Source: Deltaproteobacteria bacterium (lineage in GTDB: Bacteria; Myxococcota; XYA12-FULL-58-9; JAUUZB01). From it: DNA of 7,548 nt. Under the pieces are notes generated by a model. It saw only the letters and a program-made list of their open reading frames with translations, did not search any database and had not been told where the DNA came from. The stretch covers positions 1-7,548 of the forward strand of contig JAUUZB010000154.1 of assembly GCA_030590185.1 (NCBI GenBank). Direction: 5' to 3'. Of the stretch, positions 1 to 5,315 are shown piece by piece (within the stretch, counting starts at the first letter, position 1; the number at the start of each line of letters is the position of its first letter). Both the position numbers and the translations under genes were made by a program.

Positions 1-275
1 CAATCGATGCCGAGGCAAAAGCCGTCGCTGTCCCCATCGGTGCTGTCGGCCCCACAGTTGGGGTTGTCGTCGGCCAAATCACCGGCGCAGACCGTGAGCC
101 CGTCGTCGTCGGCGTCGATGCATTCGGTCGTGCAGGCGGCGACCGTGTCGTCACAATCACCGGCGCAAAGCGCGAGCCCGTCGTCGTCGGCGTCGGTACA
201 GTCGTCCGAACAGGTGGCGATCGAATCGTCACAGTCCTCGACCGCACAGACGCCATCGTCGTCGGCGTCGATGCA
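1..275 (-). repeat. Coding tandem repeats, 78-81 nt period, in the lipoprotein gene
   Basis: The DNA repeats about every 78 nt: the GCGCCGGTGAT block on the minus strand recurs after 78 nt, and the corresponding Cys codon is 81 nt from the next. This encodes the 26-27-residue Asp/Cys repeats. The period is a multiple of three and the copies diverge, so these are coding repeats rather than a CRISPR array. The array probably continues beyond the left edge. Confidence 0.75.
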
Positions 276-446
276 GGTGCTCTCCGAGATGCAGGTGTCG
301 GTCGCGGTGTCGCAGACGTAGCCAGAGAGACATTCCCCCGCCGCGTCGCATGGCCGGCCCTCATCGGAGGTGGTGACGTTGGAGCAGGCGGCGACCGCGA
401 AGCAGGCGGCAACCCAGACGGAAATGTTGAGCATCGAGGTCTTCAT
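1..446 (-). CDS. Cys-rich Asp-repeat (MopE/thrombospondin-3-like) surface lipoprotein, 3' end outside window
   Basis: Predicted exported lipoprotein of unknown function; 148 residues are visible and the frame is still open at the left edge. The ATG at 446 is preceded by GAGGAG with an 8-nt spacer, supporting this start. Residues 1-21 form a short lipoprotein signal (Lys2, hydrophobic stretch, lipobox V-A-A-C with Cys21 as the lipidation site). Residues 33-52 are a small Cys cluster of the form C-x5-C-x5-C-x6-C. From about residue 58 the protein is built of 26-27-residue repeats with a DADDDG core (60-65, 85-90, 111-116, and DGDSDG at 137-142), each followed by Cys and a DCDD-type motif (71-74, 97-100). 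Such repeats resemble the metal-binding motif of MopE-like proteins and thrombospondin type-3 Ca-binding repeats, common in myxobacterial surface proteins. Ca binding is inference. The third repeat has DLADD instead of DCDD, losing a Cys. Confidence 0.8.
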   Translation of the reverse strand, partial: MKTSMLNISVWVAACFAVAACSNVTTSDEGRPCDAAGECLSGYVCDTATDTCISESTCIDADDDGVCAVEDCDDSIATCSDDCTDADDDGLALCAGDCDDTVAACTTECIDADDDGLTVCAGDLADDNPNCGADSTDGDSDGFCLGID

Positions 447-497
447 CACGGGGGCTCCTCTCCCAAACGAGCGTCACGCCACCAGCCCGGTGGCAAT

Positions 498-522
498 GCT
501 CGGTACCAAATCCATACCGAGC
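498..522. promoter_or_regulatory. Perfect 8-bp inverted repeat, candidate operator or leader hairpin of the lipoprotein gene
   Basis: GCTCGGTA (498-505), a 9-nt spacer, then TACCGAGC (515-522) form a perfect inverted repeat. It lies 52-76 nt upstream of the lipoprotein ATG and its distal arm overlaps the candidate -10 box at 520-525, so the predicted transcription start (about 513) falls inside it. That is the classic position for a repressor operator. If transcribed, it could instead form a 5' stem-loop. No T-run follows, which argues against a terminator. A second short repeat, CCACC-N5-GGTGG, lies at 479-493. Confidence 0.4.
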
Positions 523-528
523 CTAGCA
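520..528 (-). promoter_or_regulatory. Candidate extended -10 promoter element of the lipoprotein gene
   Basis: On the minus strand TGC-TAGGCT matches the extended -10 pattern TGnTAnnnT. Transcription would start near 513, giving a leader of about 65 nt before the ATG at 446. No good -35 box is seen. The same CGTGCTAG core occurs upstream of the topoisomerase gene. Confidence 0.35.
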
Positions 529-559
529 CGCCCGGTAGGGGGCCGCACCCACCCTCACT

Positions 560-577
560 CGGGATCGCCCAATCCCG
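560..577. other. Small inverted repeat downstream of the 58-codon ORF
   Basis: CGGGAT (560-565), a 6-nt loop, then ATCCCG (572-577) form a 6-bp perfect hairpin about 50 nt past the stop of the minus-strand small ORF. There is no T-tract after it on the minus strand, so intrinsic termination is possible but not supported by the usual signature. It otherwise sits in unassigned sequence between the small ORF and the lipoprotein promoter. Confidence 0.25.
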
Positions 578-629
578 GTTCGCCGCAGCCGACTACCAAT
601 CCCGCGCAAGTCCCGCGCGTTTCGTGGCC

Positions 630-806
630 CTACCCCGAGCCCGATTGACCGGCGTCGACCCCCGACTCCCCCGCTGGCTCATCCTCCTCGGCCGGGGGCA
701 GGTGCTGCGCCATCCACTCGGCAAAAACGCGTTGGCCATCGCTCAAGGGTGGCGGCGCATCGGTGACCTCAGGGATGGCCGGCTCGGGATCGCGTTTACT
801 CGCCAT
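630..806 (-). CDS. Small hypothetical protein, 58 aa, overlapping the topoisomerase stop
   Basis: I do not recognise this protein. The ATG at 806 overlaps the last 11 nt of the topoisomerase gene in another frame, and GGAGA lies 9 nt upstream, so translational coupling is plausible. The 58 residues start MASKRDPEP and contain a conserved-looking amphipathic core around residues 21-36 (DGQRVFAEWMAQHLPP), followed by an acidic, Gly/Ser-rich tail (EEDEPAGES...). There is no signal peptide, membrane segment or Cys. A longer in-frame start at 863 would add a basic 19-residue stretch read through topoisomerase coding sequence and is unlikely. Position and ribosome-binding site favour a real gene, possibly an accessory to the topoisomerase. 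A chance ORF remains possible in such GC-rich DNA. Confidence 0.45.
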   Translation of the reverse strand: MASKRDPEPAIPEVTDAPPPLSDGQRVFAEWMAQHLPPAEEDEPAGESGVDAGQSGSG

Positions 807-1971
807 GACTCGCGATCTCCGCGGCGCACTGCTGCGCAAAGCTCTCGATCTCCCCGGCCTCAAACGCCGCCACGATCGCCGGGTCGATGTAATGTTGGAG
901 GCTCATCTGGGGGCTCTCGTGCCCGAGGATCGCCTGGACGACCCGCGCCATCTCCATCACCCGTTCCCCGCGCTCCTCGGGCGCCGCGTCGGCGGACCTC
1001 AGCAGCTCCTGCAGCGCGATCTGCGAGGCGTGGAAGGTGCGGAACTGCTTGGGCGTCATCTTGAACGGCTTGAGGTAGCGACGCAGGTGCGCATCCTTGA
1101 GGTCCTGATCGCCGGCGCGCAACAGCTGCTCCTCGCCGGTGGGACACGCAGCCGCGAGGCGCTCGAGGAGCTTCTTGATCAGCGGTGAGCAGCGAATGCG
1201 CTTCTCCTGCCGCTGGCGATGCTTGCCGTAGTAGGTGAAGACCGCCACGTCACCGTCGAGCTCCAGATGCTTGCCCTTGAGGGTCGTCAGGCCGTAGATG
1301 CCGCCGTCGTCATCGGCGTCGAGGCGGTCCTCCGGGTCACGGGTCTCGGCCAGCTCCATGCTGTCCTCGTTGCCAACCCGAAAACAGGCCTGGTCGATCA
1401 GCGCCACCGCCAGGGCTAGAATCTGCGGCATGCCATCCTTGCGAAGATCCTCAGCGTAGCGCCGCTTGAGCGCCGGCAGCACCGCCGCGAACCGCGCGTT
1501 GGCGGCGAACTTCTTGCCCGCCTTGGCGTTCCGATAGGCCTCGGTGTAGTTGTAGGCCCACTTGTCCGGGTTGGACGGGCTGCGCCAACGCTCATACCAA
1601 CCCTTGCCGCGCGACGGCGGCGTGCCGTCCCACGCCTGGTAGGCCGGGTTGCGCTCCACGTCGGCGGCACTGAGCGAGCGCGGCAGCTGGGTGACGAGGG
1701 GCTCGCCGTTCTCGGTCAGGCGGGGACCTGTGTCGCTGGCGCGGGTCTCGACGGTCGCGCCGGCACCGATCTCGCTCGCCGTCACCGGCACTTCGGTCCG
1801 CGCACCGCCCTGCTTGGTCTGGAATCGATCCTGGGTATCGAGGGTCACGCTCTGGAGCTGAATTCGGCGGCTGCTCTGGCGCTTGGGCTTGGCGCGCTTC
1901 TCCACGCCCTCCCCCCGAGATCGTGGGAGCAGATCGCGAAAGGTGGCTCGTTTGACCGGCATCAGATCCAT
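796..1971 (-). CDS. Type IB DNA topoisomerase (eukaryote/poxvirus-like), 391 aa
   Basis: Relaxes supercoils through a transient 3'-phosphotyrosyl nick; ATP-independent and cytoplasmic. From the ATG at 1971 the catalytic set is visible: Arg198 in FRVGNED, Lys250 in the YYGKH hairpin after YGLTTLKGKHLE, Arg311 in KQFRTFHAS, His351 in ILGHES and the nucleophile Tyr361 in QHYIDP. The KW-x-YNYTEAYRNAK region (137-150) and ALKRRYAEDL (167-176) form the helical lead-in to the core. Residues 1-115 are basic then Thr/Gln-rich with no recognisable fold, replacing much of the usual bacterial N-terminal lobe. An acidic insert (about 205-223, DPEDRLDADDDGG) separates RVGNED from YGLTTL. The open frame extends upstream to 2469, but that part is antisense to the CNNM gene and lacks family similarity. 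ATG 1962 (388 aa) is an alternative start; neither has a strong ribosome-binding site. It heads a minus-strand unit with the 58-codon ORF. Confidence 0.88.
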   Translation of the reverse strand: MDLMPVKRATFRDLLPRSRGEGVEKRAKPKRQSSRRIQLQSVTLDTQDRFQTKQGGARTEVPVTASEIGAGATVETRASDTGPRLTENGEPLVTQLPRSLSAADVERNPAYQAWDGTPPSRGKGWYERWRSPSNPDKWAYNYTEAYRNAKAGKKFAANARFAAVLPALKRRYAEDLRKDGMPQILALAVALIDQACFRVGNEDSMELAETRDPEDRLDADDDGGIYGLTTLKGKHLELDGDVAVFTYYGKHRQRQEKRIRCSPLIKKLLERLAAACPTGEEQLLRAGDQDLKDAHLRRYLKPFKMTPKQFRTFHASQIALQELLRSADAAPEERGERVMEMARVVQAILGHESPQMSLQHYIDPAIVAAFEAGEIESFAQQCAAEIASHGE

Positions 1972-2223
1972 TCTCGAACGTGTTGTCACGCTAGCACGTC
2001 GCGCAGTACGGGGGCCAGGGATCCACGGGGGCGAGGGAGTCAGAGCGGCGAGCCGGCCCAGCCGACGGCGACCCACAACCTCGCCACCGCGTTCGCCGAG
2101 ACCGTGCGCGAGGCCGGCGCCGAGTGACGCACGCCCGGGCACCGGGTGCGCCGCCCCCTTCGCCGACCGCCCCATCCCGGTGGCCTTGACCACGCCGCCC
2201 TCTCCGATGATGGTCCCTTCACC
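1972..2223. other. Divergent intergenic region between topoisomerase IB and CNNM genes
   Basis: No gene is supported in these 252 nt; the open frames crossing it are compositional. On the minus side there is an extended -10-like box at 1988-1996. On the plus side TTGACC at 2186-2191 matches a sigma-70 -35 element, but the hexamer 17 nt downstream (GATGGT, 2209-2214) is a poor -10 and would leave only a very short leader before the ATG at 2224. I see no strong inverted repeat or terminator. Confidence 0.4.
1988..1996 (-). promoter_or_regulatory. Candidate extended -10 promoter element of the topoisomerase IB gene
   Basis: On the minus strand TGC-TAGCGT fits TGnTAnnnT and is embedded in ACGTGCTAGC. 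The predicted start near 1981 leaves a leader of only 10-19 nt to the ATGs at 1971 or 1962, consistent with the weak Shine-Dalgarno signal. GGCCCCC followed by GTAC lies just upstream, as it does (with TACC) before the lipoprotein -10 box. No clear -35. Confidence 0.35.
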
Positions 2224-3330
2224 ATGACCCTGCTGATCATCTTCGTACTGCTGGCCCTCGGGGTCTCCTTTGTCTGCTCGGTGCTGGAGGCGGTGCTGTT
2301 GAGCGTGACCCCCTCCTATTGCGCGCTCCTCGAGCAGCAGAAAAAACCGATCGCGGCGCGCCTCAAGAAGCTCAAGCAGGAGATCGATCGCCCCTTGGTC
2401 GCGATCCTGACCCTCAACACCATCGCCCACACCGTCGGGGCCGCGGGCGCCGGCGCACAGGCGGCCCACGTCTTCGGCGACGAATGGATCGGCGTCTTCT
2501 CCGGCGTGCTCACCCTGCTGATCCTCATCGCCTCGGAGATCATCCCCAAGACCATCGGCGCGGTCTATTGGCGGCAGCTCGCCGGGCCCGTCGCCCGCAC
2601 CTTAATAGTCATCATCTACATGCTCTACCCGCTGGTGATCGCCATGGAGGCGCTGACCAAGCTCCTCTCCCGTGGCAGAAAGAGGACCGGCATCAGTCGC
2701 GAAGAGATGAGCGCCCTCGCCGAGCTCGGGGCCAAGCAGGGCACCCTCGACGAAGGGGAATCCAAGATCCTGCGCAACCTGTTCCGTTTCGGCTCCCTGT
2801 GCGCCAAGGATGTCATGACCCCGCGCACGGTGCTCTTCGCGCTGCCCAAGTCGACCACCATCAAGGAAGTCCTCGACGATCACGAGCAGCTCGTCTTCTC
2901 GCGCCTGCCGGTTTTCGAGGGGAACCTCGATCGCATCAGCGGCTACGTCCTCAAGGACCACCTGCTGCTGGCGGCGGCCAAGGACAACCACGATATGGAG
3001 GTGGGCGAGCTCGAGCGTACGATCCGCGTGGTGCCCCAAACCATGCCCCTGCCGAGCGTCTTCGAGGAGATGATCCACAGCCGCGAGCACATCGCGCTGG
3101 TGGTCGATGAGTTCGGCGGTACCGCCGGCATCGTCACCCTCGAGGATATCGTCGAGACCCTGCTCGGCCTCGAGATCGTGGACGAGGTCGACTCGGTGGA
3201 GGATATGCAGGCCTTTGCCCGCCAGGCCTGGACCTCGCGGGCAGAACAGCTCGGCCTGGTCGGCAAGACGGCGGGGGAGGACGGGGAGGCTGAACAGGGC
3301 GATCCCGACGGACAGGTGGTCGAACGGTGA
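2224..3330 (+). CDS. CNNM (DUF21) transmembrane protein with CBS pair, hemolysin/CorC-like family
   Basis: Inner-membrane protein of the CNNM family, whose members are linked to Mg2+ (or Co2+) efflux and homeostasis; the exact substrate here is not deducible. The 368 residues begin with a hydrophobic segment MTLLIIFVLLALGVSFVCS, followed by the DUF21 signatures LEAVLLSVTPSY (21-32), LTLNTIAHTVGA (62-73) and SEIIPKTIGAVYW (104-116); further membrane segments lie at about 89-105 and 124-141. A linker precedes two CBS domains: DVMTPR (196-201) to about 250 and about 265-320, ending VDEFGGTAGIVTLEDIVETLLG (294-315) and EIVDEVDSVEDMQ. These usually bind adenine nucleotides. The C-terminal CorC_HlyC domain of longer relatives is absent, as is usual for this subgroup. 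The ATG at 2224 fits the family N-terminus; the frame extends to 2146 but those residues are Pro/Arg-rich. Its stop overlaps the next start (GTGA), indicating an operon with nadC-birA. Confidence 0.88.
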   Translation: MTLLIIFVLLALGVSFVCSVLEAVLLSVTPSYCALLEQQKKPIAARLKKLKQEIDRPLVAILTLNTIAHTVGAAGAGAQAAHVFGDEWIGVFSGVLTLLILIASEIIPKTIGAVYWRQLAGPVARTLIVIIYMLYPLVIAMEALTKLLSRGRKRTGISREEMSALAELGAKQGTLDEGESKILRNLFRFGSLCAKDVMTPRTVLFALPKSTTIKEVLDDHEQLVFSRLPVFEGNLDRISGYVLKDHLLLAAAKDNHDMEVGELERTIRVVPQTMPLPSVFEEMIHSREHIALVVDEFGGTAGIVTLEDIVETLLGLEIVDEVDSVEDMQAFARQAWTSRAEQLGLVGKTAGEDGEAEQGDPDGQVVER

Positions 3331-4940
3331 GCGCCGTGGACTGGACCGCGCTGCTCGTCGAGCCCGAGGTCGAGGCCCTGATCGAGCTCGCCCTCGCCGA
3401 GGACATCGGCGACGGCGACGCCACCACCAGCTCGGTCTTCAGCGGCCCGCAGATGGCGCGGGCCGAGCTGATCACCCGCGAGCCGACGGTGGTCTGCGGA
3501 ATGCCGCTGGCCGGCGAGATCTTCCGGCGCATCGACCCCGTGACGCGTTTTGAGCCACTCAGGAACGAAGGCGAGCTGGTTCCGGCCGGCGCGGCGCTGG
3601 CTCGAATTCGCGGGGACGTGCGGGCCTTGTTGACCGCCGAGCGCTGCGCGATCAATTTCGTCATGCGGCTGTGCGGCATCGCCGCCGCGGCCCACGCCGC
3701 CGCTGGCGCGGTACCCGCTGATTGCGTGGCCCGCGTCTTCGACACCCGCAAGACCACCCCCGGTTGGCGCCGGCTCGAGAAGGCAGCGGTGCGCACCGGC
3801 GGCGCTGAAAACCACCGCTTCGGTCTATTCGACGCCGTGCTGATCAAGGACAACCACATCGCCGCGGCCGGCTCGGTGGCAGAGGCGGTGCGCCGGGCCC
3901 GCGGGCGCCATGGCCGAGAGCTCACCGTTGAGGTTGAGGTCGACACCCTCGCCCAACTCGATGAGGCGCTCGGTGCCGGACCCGACATCATCCTGCTCGA
4001 CAACTTCGACGCAGCACGGTTGCGCGAGGCGGTGGCGCGCCGCGACGAGAAGGGCAGAGATCTGAACGGGACGATTCAGCTCGAGGCCTCGGGCGGCATC
4101 ACCCTCGACACCATCCCGGCCGTGGCGCGCACCGGTGTCGATCGCATCTCCCTCGGGGCCTTGACCCACACCGTGCGCCCGGCCGACCTGAGCTTGGAGC
4201 TGCTCGCCGATGCCTCTTGGCTCGATCGGGTCGAGCGTCACCCATCCCTCGACAGCACCATGGGCGTCGCCCGCGAACGCGCCACCGCCGGTGCCCCGGA
4301 GGGCACCACCATCGTCGCCACCGCCCAGCGCCAGGGCCGCGGCCGCCTCGGTCGAAGCTGGTTTTCACCGGACGGCGCGGGCCTGTGGCTCACGACCTGC
4401 CTGGCACCGCCCGCCCGGGACGACCTCCCGACCCTCAGCCTGGTCGCCGGCGTGGCCATCCTCGAGGCGGTTCACGGCCTCGGCGCGCAGACCATCCGGC
4501 TCAAGTGGCCCAATGATCTGGTGACCAGCGACGGCCACAAGCTCGCGGGCATCCTGTTGGAACGGGACGGGGAGGCGGTGCTGATCGGCATCGGCCTGAA
4601 CCTCAGCCCGGCGACGGACCTCGATCTACCGGACGACATCGCCGGCCGCTACGTCGGCCTCGACGAGCTGCTCGCCACGCCTGCCGGGCCCGAGGCGGTC
4701 CTCACGGCGCTGCTCAACCGCCTGGAGCTGCGCTACCGGGACTGGCTGACCCGCGGCCTGGCCCCGACCATCGCCGCCTGGCAGCACTGGGATGCCCTGC
4801 GTGGCGAAACGATCACCGCCAACGGACCGGCGGGGCCGGTGACCGGGATCGCCCGGGGGCTCGCGGCGGGCGGGGAGCTGCGGGTGGAGACGCCAAACGG
4901 CGTGGTGCTGATCTCGAGCGGCGAGATCCGTTCCACCTAG
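3327..4940 (+). CDS. nadC-birA: Bifunctional NadC-BirA fusion: quinolinate phosphoribosyltransferase and biotin-protein ligase
   Basis: One 537-residue frame carries two complete cytoplasmic enzymes. Residues 1 to about 292 are NadC, which makes nicotinate mononucleotide from quinolinate and PRPP in NAD synthesis: LAEDIGDGDATT (23-34), AERCAINF (104-111), FDTRKTTPGWRRLEKAAV (138-155), GGAENHRFGLFDAVLIKDNH (158-177), VEVEVDTL (201-208), LLDNFD (223-228), EASGGI (253-258) and DRISLGALTH (272-281). Residues about 296-537 are biotin-protein ligase, which adenylates biotin and attaches it to the carboxyl carrier protein: LDSTM (308-312), GRGRLGRSWFSP (337-348), KWPNDL (393-398), HKLAGILLERDGE (404-416), GIGLNLSP (421-428) and an SH3-like C-terminal domain ending SSGEI. 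The DNA-binding helix-turn-helix of E. coli BirA is missing, so no repressor role is expected. The junction (about 4203-4215) has almost no linker. The start GTG overlaps the upstream stop, with AGGTGG 8 nt before it. Confidence 0.92.
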   Translation: MSAVDWTALLVEPEVEALIELALAEDIGDGDATTSSVFSGPQMARAELITREPTVVCGMPLAGEIFRRIDPVTRFEPLRNEGELVPAGAALARIRGDVRALLTAERCAINFVMRLCGIAAAAHAAAGAVPADCVARVFDTRKTTPGWRRLEKAAVRTGGAENHRFGLFDAVLIKDNHIAAAGSVAEAVRRARGRHGRELTVEVEVDTLAQLDEALGAGPDIILLDNFDAARLREAVARRDEKGRDLNGTIQLEASGGITLDTIPAVARTGVDRISLGALTHTVRPADLSLELLADASWLDRVERHPSLDSTMGVARERATAGAPEGTTIVATAQRQGRGRLGRSWFSPDGAGLWLTTCLAPPARDDLPTLSLVAGVAILEAVHGLGAQTIRLKWPNDLVTSDGHKLAGILLERDGEAVLIGIGLNLSPATDLDLPDDIAGRYVGLDELLATPAGPEAVLTALLNRLELRYRDWLTRGLAPTIAAWQHWDALRGETITANGPAGPVTGIARGLAAGGELRVETPNGVVLISSGEIRST

Positions 4941-4966
4941 AGACGCCCACGGGAAGTTATTAATGA

Positions 4967-5014
4967 GGGGCGCGGTCGCATCCAGTCACTCACCCAGATG
5001 CGACGCGCGGCCCC
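4967..5014. terminator. Long GC hairpin after nadC-birA, possible terminator without a U-tract
   Basis: GGGG-CGCG-GTCGCATC (4967-4982) pairs with GATGCGAC (4997-5004), CGCG (5006-5009) and CCCC (5011-5014): 16 base pairs interrupted only by single bulged G residues at 5005 and 5010, with a 14-nt loop. It starts 27 nt after the nadC-birA stop. Position suggests transcription termination or 3'-end protection, but AACCCTAGC follows instead of a U-run, so it would be atypical. It is symmetrical enough to act in either direction. Confidence 0.5.
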
Positions 5015-5015
5015 A

Positions 5016-5024
5016 ACCCTAGCA
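5016..5024 (-). promoter_or_regulatory. Candidate minus-strand extended -10 element facing the nadC-birA 3' end
   Basis: On the minus strand TGC-TAGGGT matches the same TGnTAnnnT pattern seen before the lipoprotein and topoisomerase genes. Transcription would begin near 5009, run directly through the 4967-5014 hairpin and then antisense to birA. No minus-strand gene follows and no -35 is evident, so this may be chance. Confidence 0.2.
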
Positions 5025-5052
5025 AACGGGACGGGACTGCCGGTCCCCATCA

Positions 5053-5073
5053 CCAAATACCTGGGCTATTTGG
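5053..5073. promoter_or_regulatory. Perfect 7-bp inverted repeat in AT-richer island, candidate operator
   Basis: CCAAATA (5053-5059), a 7-nt spacer, then TATTTGG (5067-5073) form a perfect repeat. An overlapping alternative, AATACC (5056-5061) with GGTATT (5073-5078), competes with it. The segment is noticeably less GC-rich than its surroundings and has TATTGT at 5075-5080, so it may mark the promoter of the nfeD-floA unit, though I cannot place a convincing -35/-10 pair. Confidence 0.35.
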
Positions 5074-5112
5074 GTATTGTAGGAACCCGGATTTCGGTAA
5101 CCTGAAAAGGAA

Positions 5113-5147
5113 CGCCACGAAATCGGCGCCCGGCCCGCCCGATGGCG
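5113..5147 (+). other. Bulged stem in the nfeD upstream region
   Basis: CGCCA (5113-5117) pairs with TGGCG (5143-5147), and TCGG (5123-5126) with CCGA (5139-5142). The CGAAA at 5118-5122 is bulged on one side. This nine-pair bulged stem lies in the probable leader of nfeD. It matches no riboswitch class I recognise. Confidence 0.25.
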
Positions 5148-5179
5148 AACCGAGCACCACAGCGATGGGGCGTGTTTAC

Positions 5180-5245
5180 GGAGCCAGGAGGGGGCCAGAC
5201 CACCGGGTCTGATTCACCTGCCGTTGAATTGCCCCTCCTGACTCC
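5180..5245 (+). promoter_or_regulatory. Long nested stem-loop in the nfeD leader
   Basis: GGAG-C-CAGGAGGGG (5180-5193) pairs with CCCCTCCTG-A-CTCC (5232-5245): 13 base pairs with one C/A mismatch. Nested inside is a perfect hairpin, CAGACC (5196-5201), loop ACCG, GGTCTG (5206-5211). The CCCCTCCT strand is also exactly complementary to a second AGGAGGGG at 5290-5297, so two mutually exclusive folds exist. I infer a possible leader RNA switch or attenuator ahead of nfeD. Confidence 0.4.
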
Positions 5246-5287
5246 ACCCTTTCCTGACGGCGGCCCAGCCGGGGTTATTCATCCGCT

Positions 5288-5315
5288 CTAGGAGGGGGTC
5301 TGGTGCCTCTCCTGG
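5288..5315 (+). promoter_or_regulatory. Hairpin holding a strong Shine-Dalgarno-like AGGAGGGGG upstream of nfeD
   Basis: CTAGGAGGGG (5288-5297) pairs with CCTCTCCTGG (5306-5315) around an 8-nt loop; 10 pairs, including two G-T wobbles. The sequestered AGGAGG would bind the 16S 3' end well, yet it is about 60 nt upstream of the preferred nfeD start and instead sits 7 nt before a GTG at 5303. Confidence 0.35.

Noticed and set aside
7..321. Plus-strand Ser/Gln-rich open frame of 104 codons
   Set aside because: It is the antisense of the Asp-rich repeats; low complexity arises from the GAC-rich opposite strand.
1..330. CRISPR-like periodicity of about 78 nt
   Set aside because: The repeats are imperfect, multiples of three, and encode Asp/Cys repeats of a lipoprotein; there are no uniform repeat/spacer boundaries.
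796..1971. Interpretation as a tyrosine recombinase/integrase
   Set aside because: The C-terminal LGHxS...Y motif is shared by both families, but RVGNED, YGLTTLKGKHLE and KQFRTF are TopIB signatures, and no attachment site or mobile genes are nearby.
2186..2214. TTGACC as -35 of a CNNM promoter
   Set aside because: Good -35, but the -10 (GATGGT) is poor and lies only about 10 nt before the start codon; kept only as a note in the intergenic entry.
1972..2469. Upstream extension of the topoisomerase frame (557 codons in total)
   Set aside because: The extra part is antisense to the well-supported CNNM gene and shows no TopIB similarity; starts at 1971 or 1962 fit better.
2943..4003. Two long minus-strand open frames (about 290 codons each)
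   Set aside because: They lie opposite CNNM and NadC coding sequence, are Arg/Ser/Ala-rich without motifs, and reflect high GC suppressing stops.
4963..5022. 19-codon ORF starting at ATG 4963
   Set aside because: It runs exactly through the long hairpin and has no convincing ribosome-binding site or composition.
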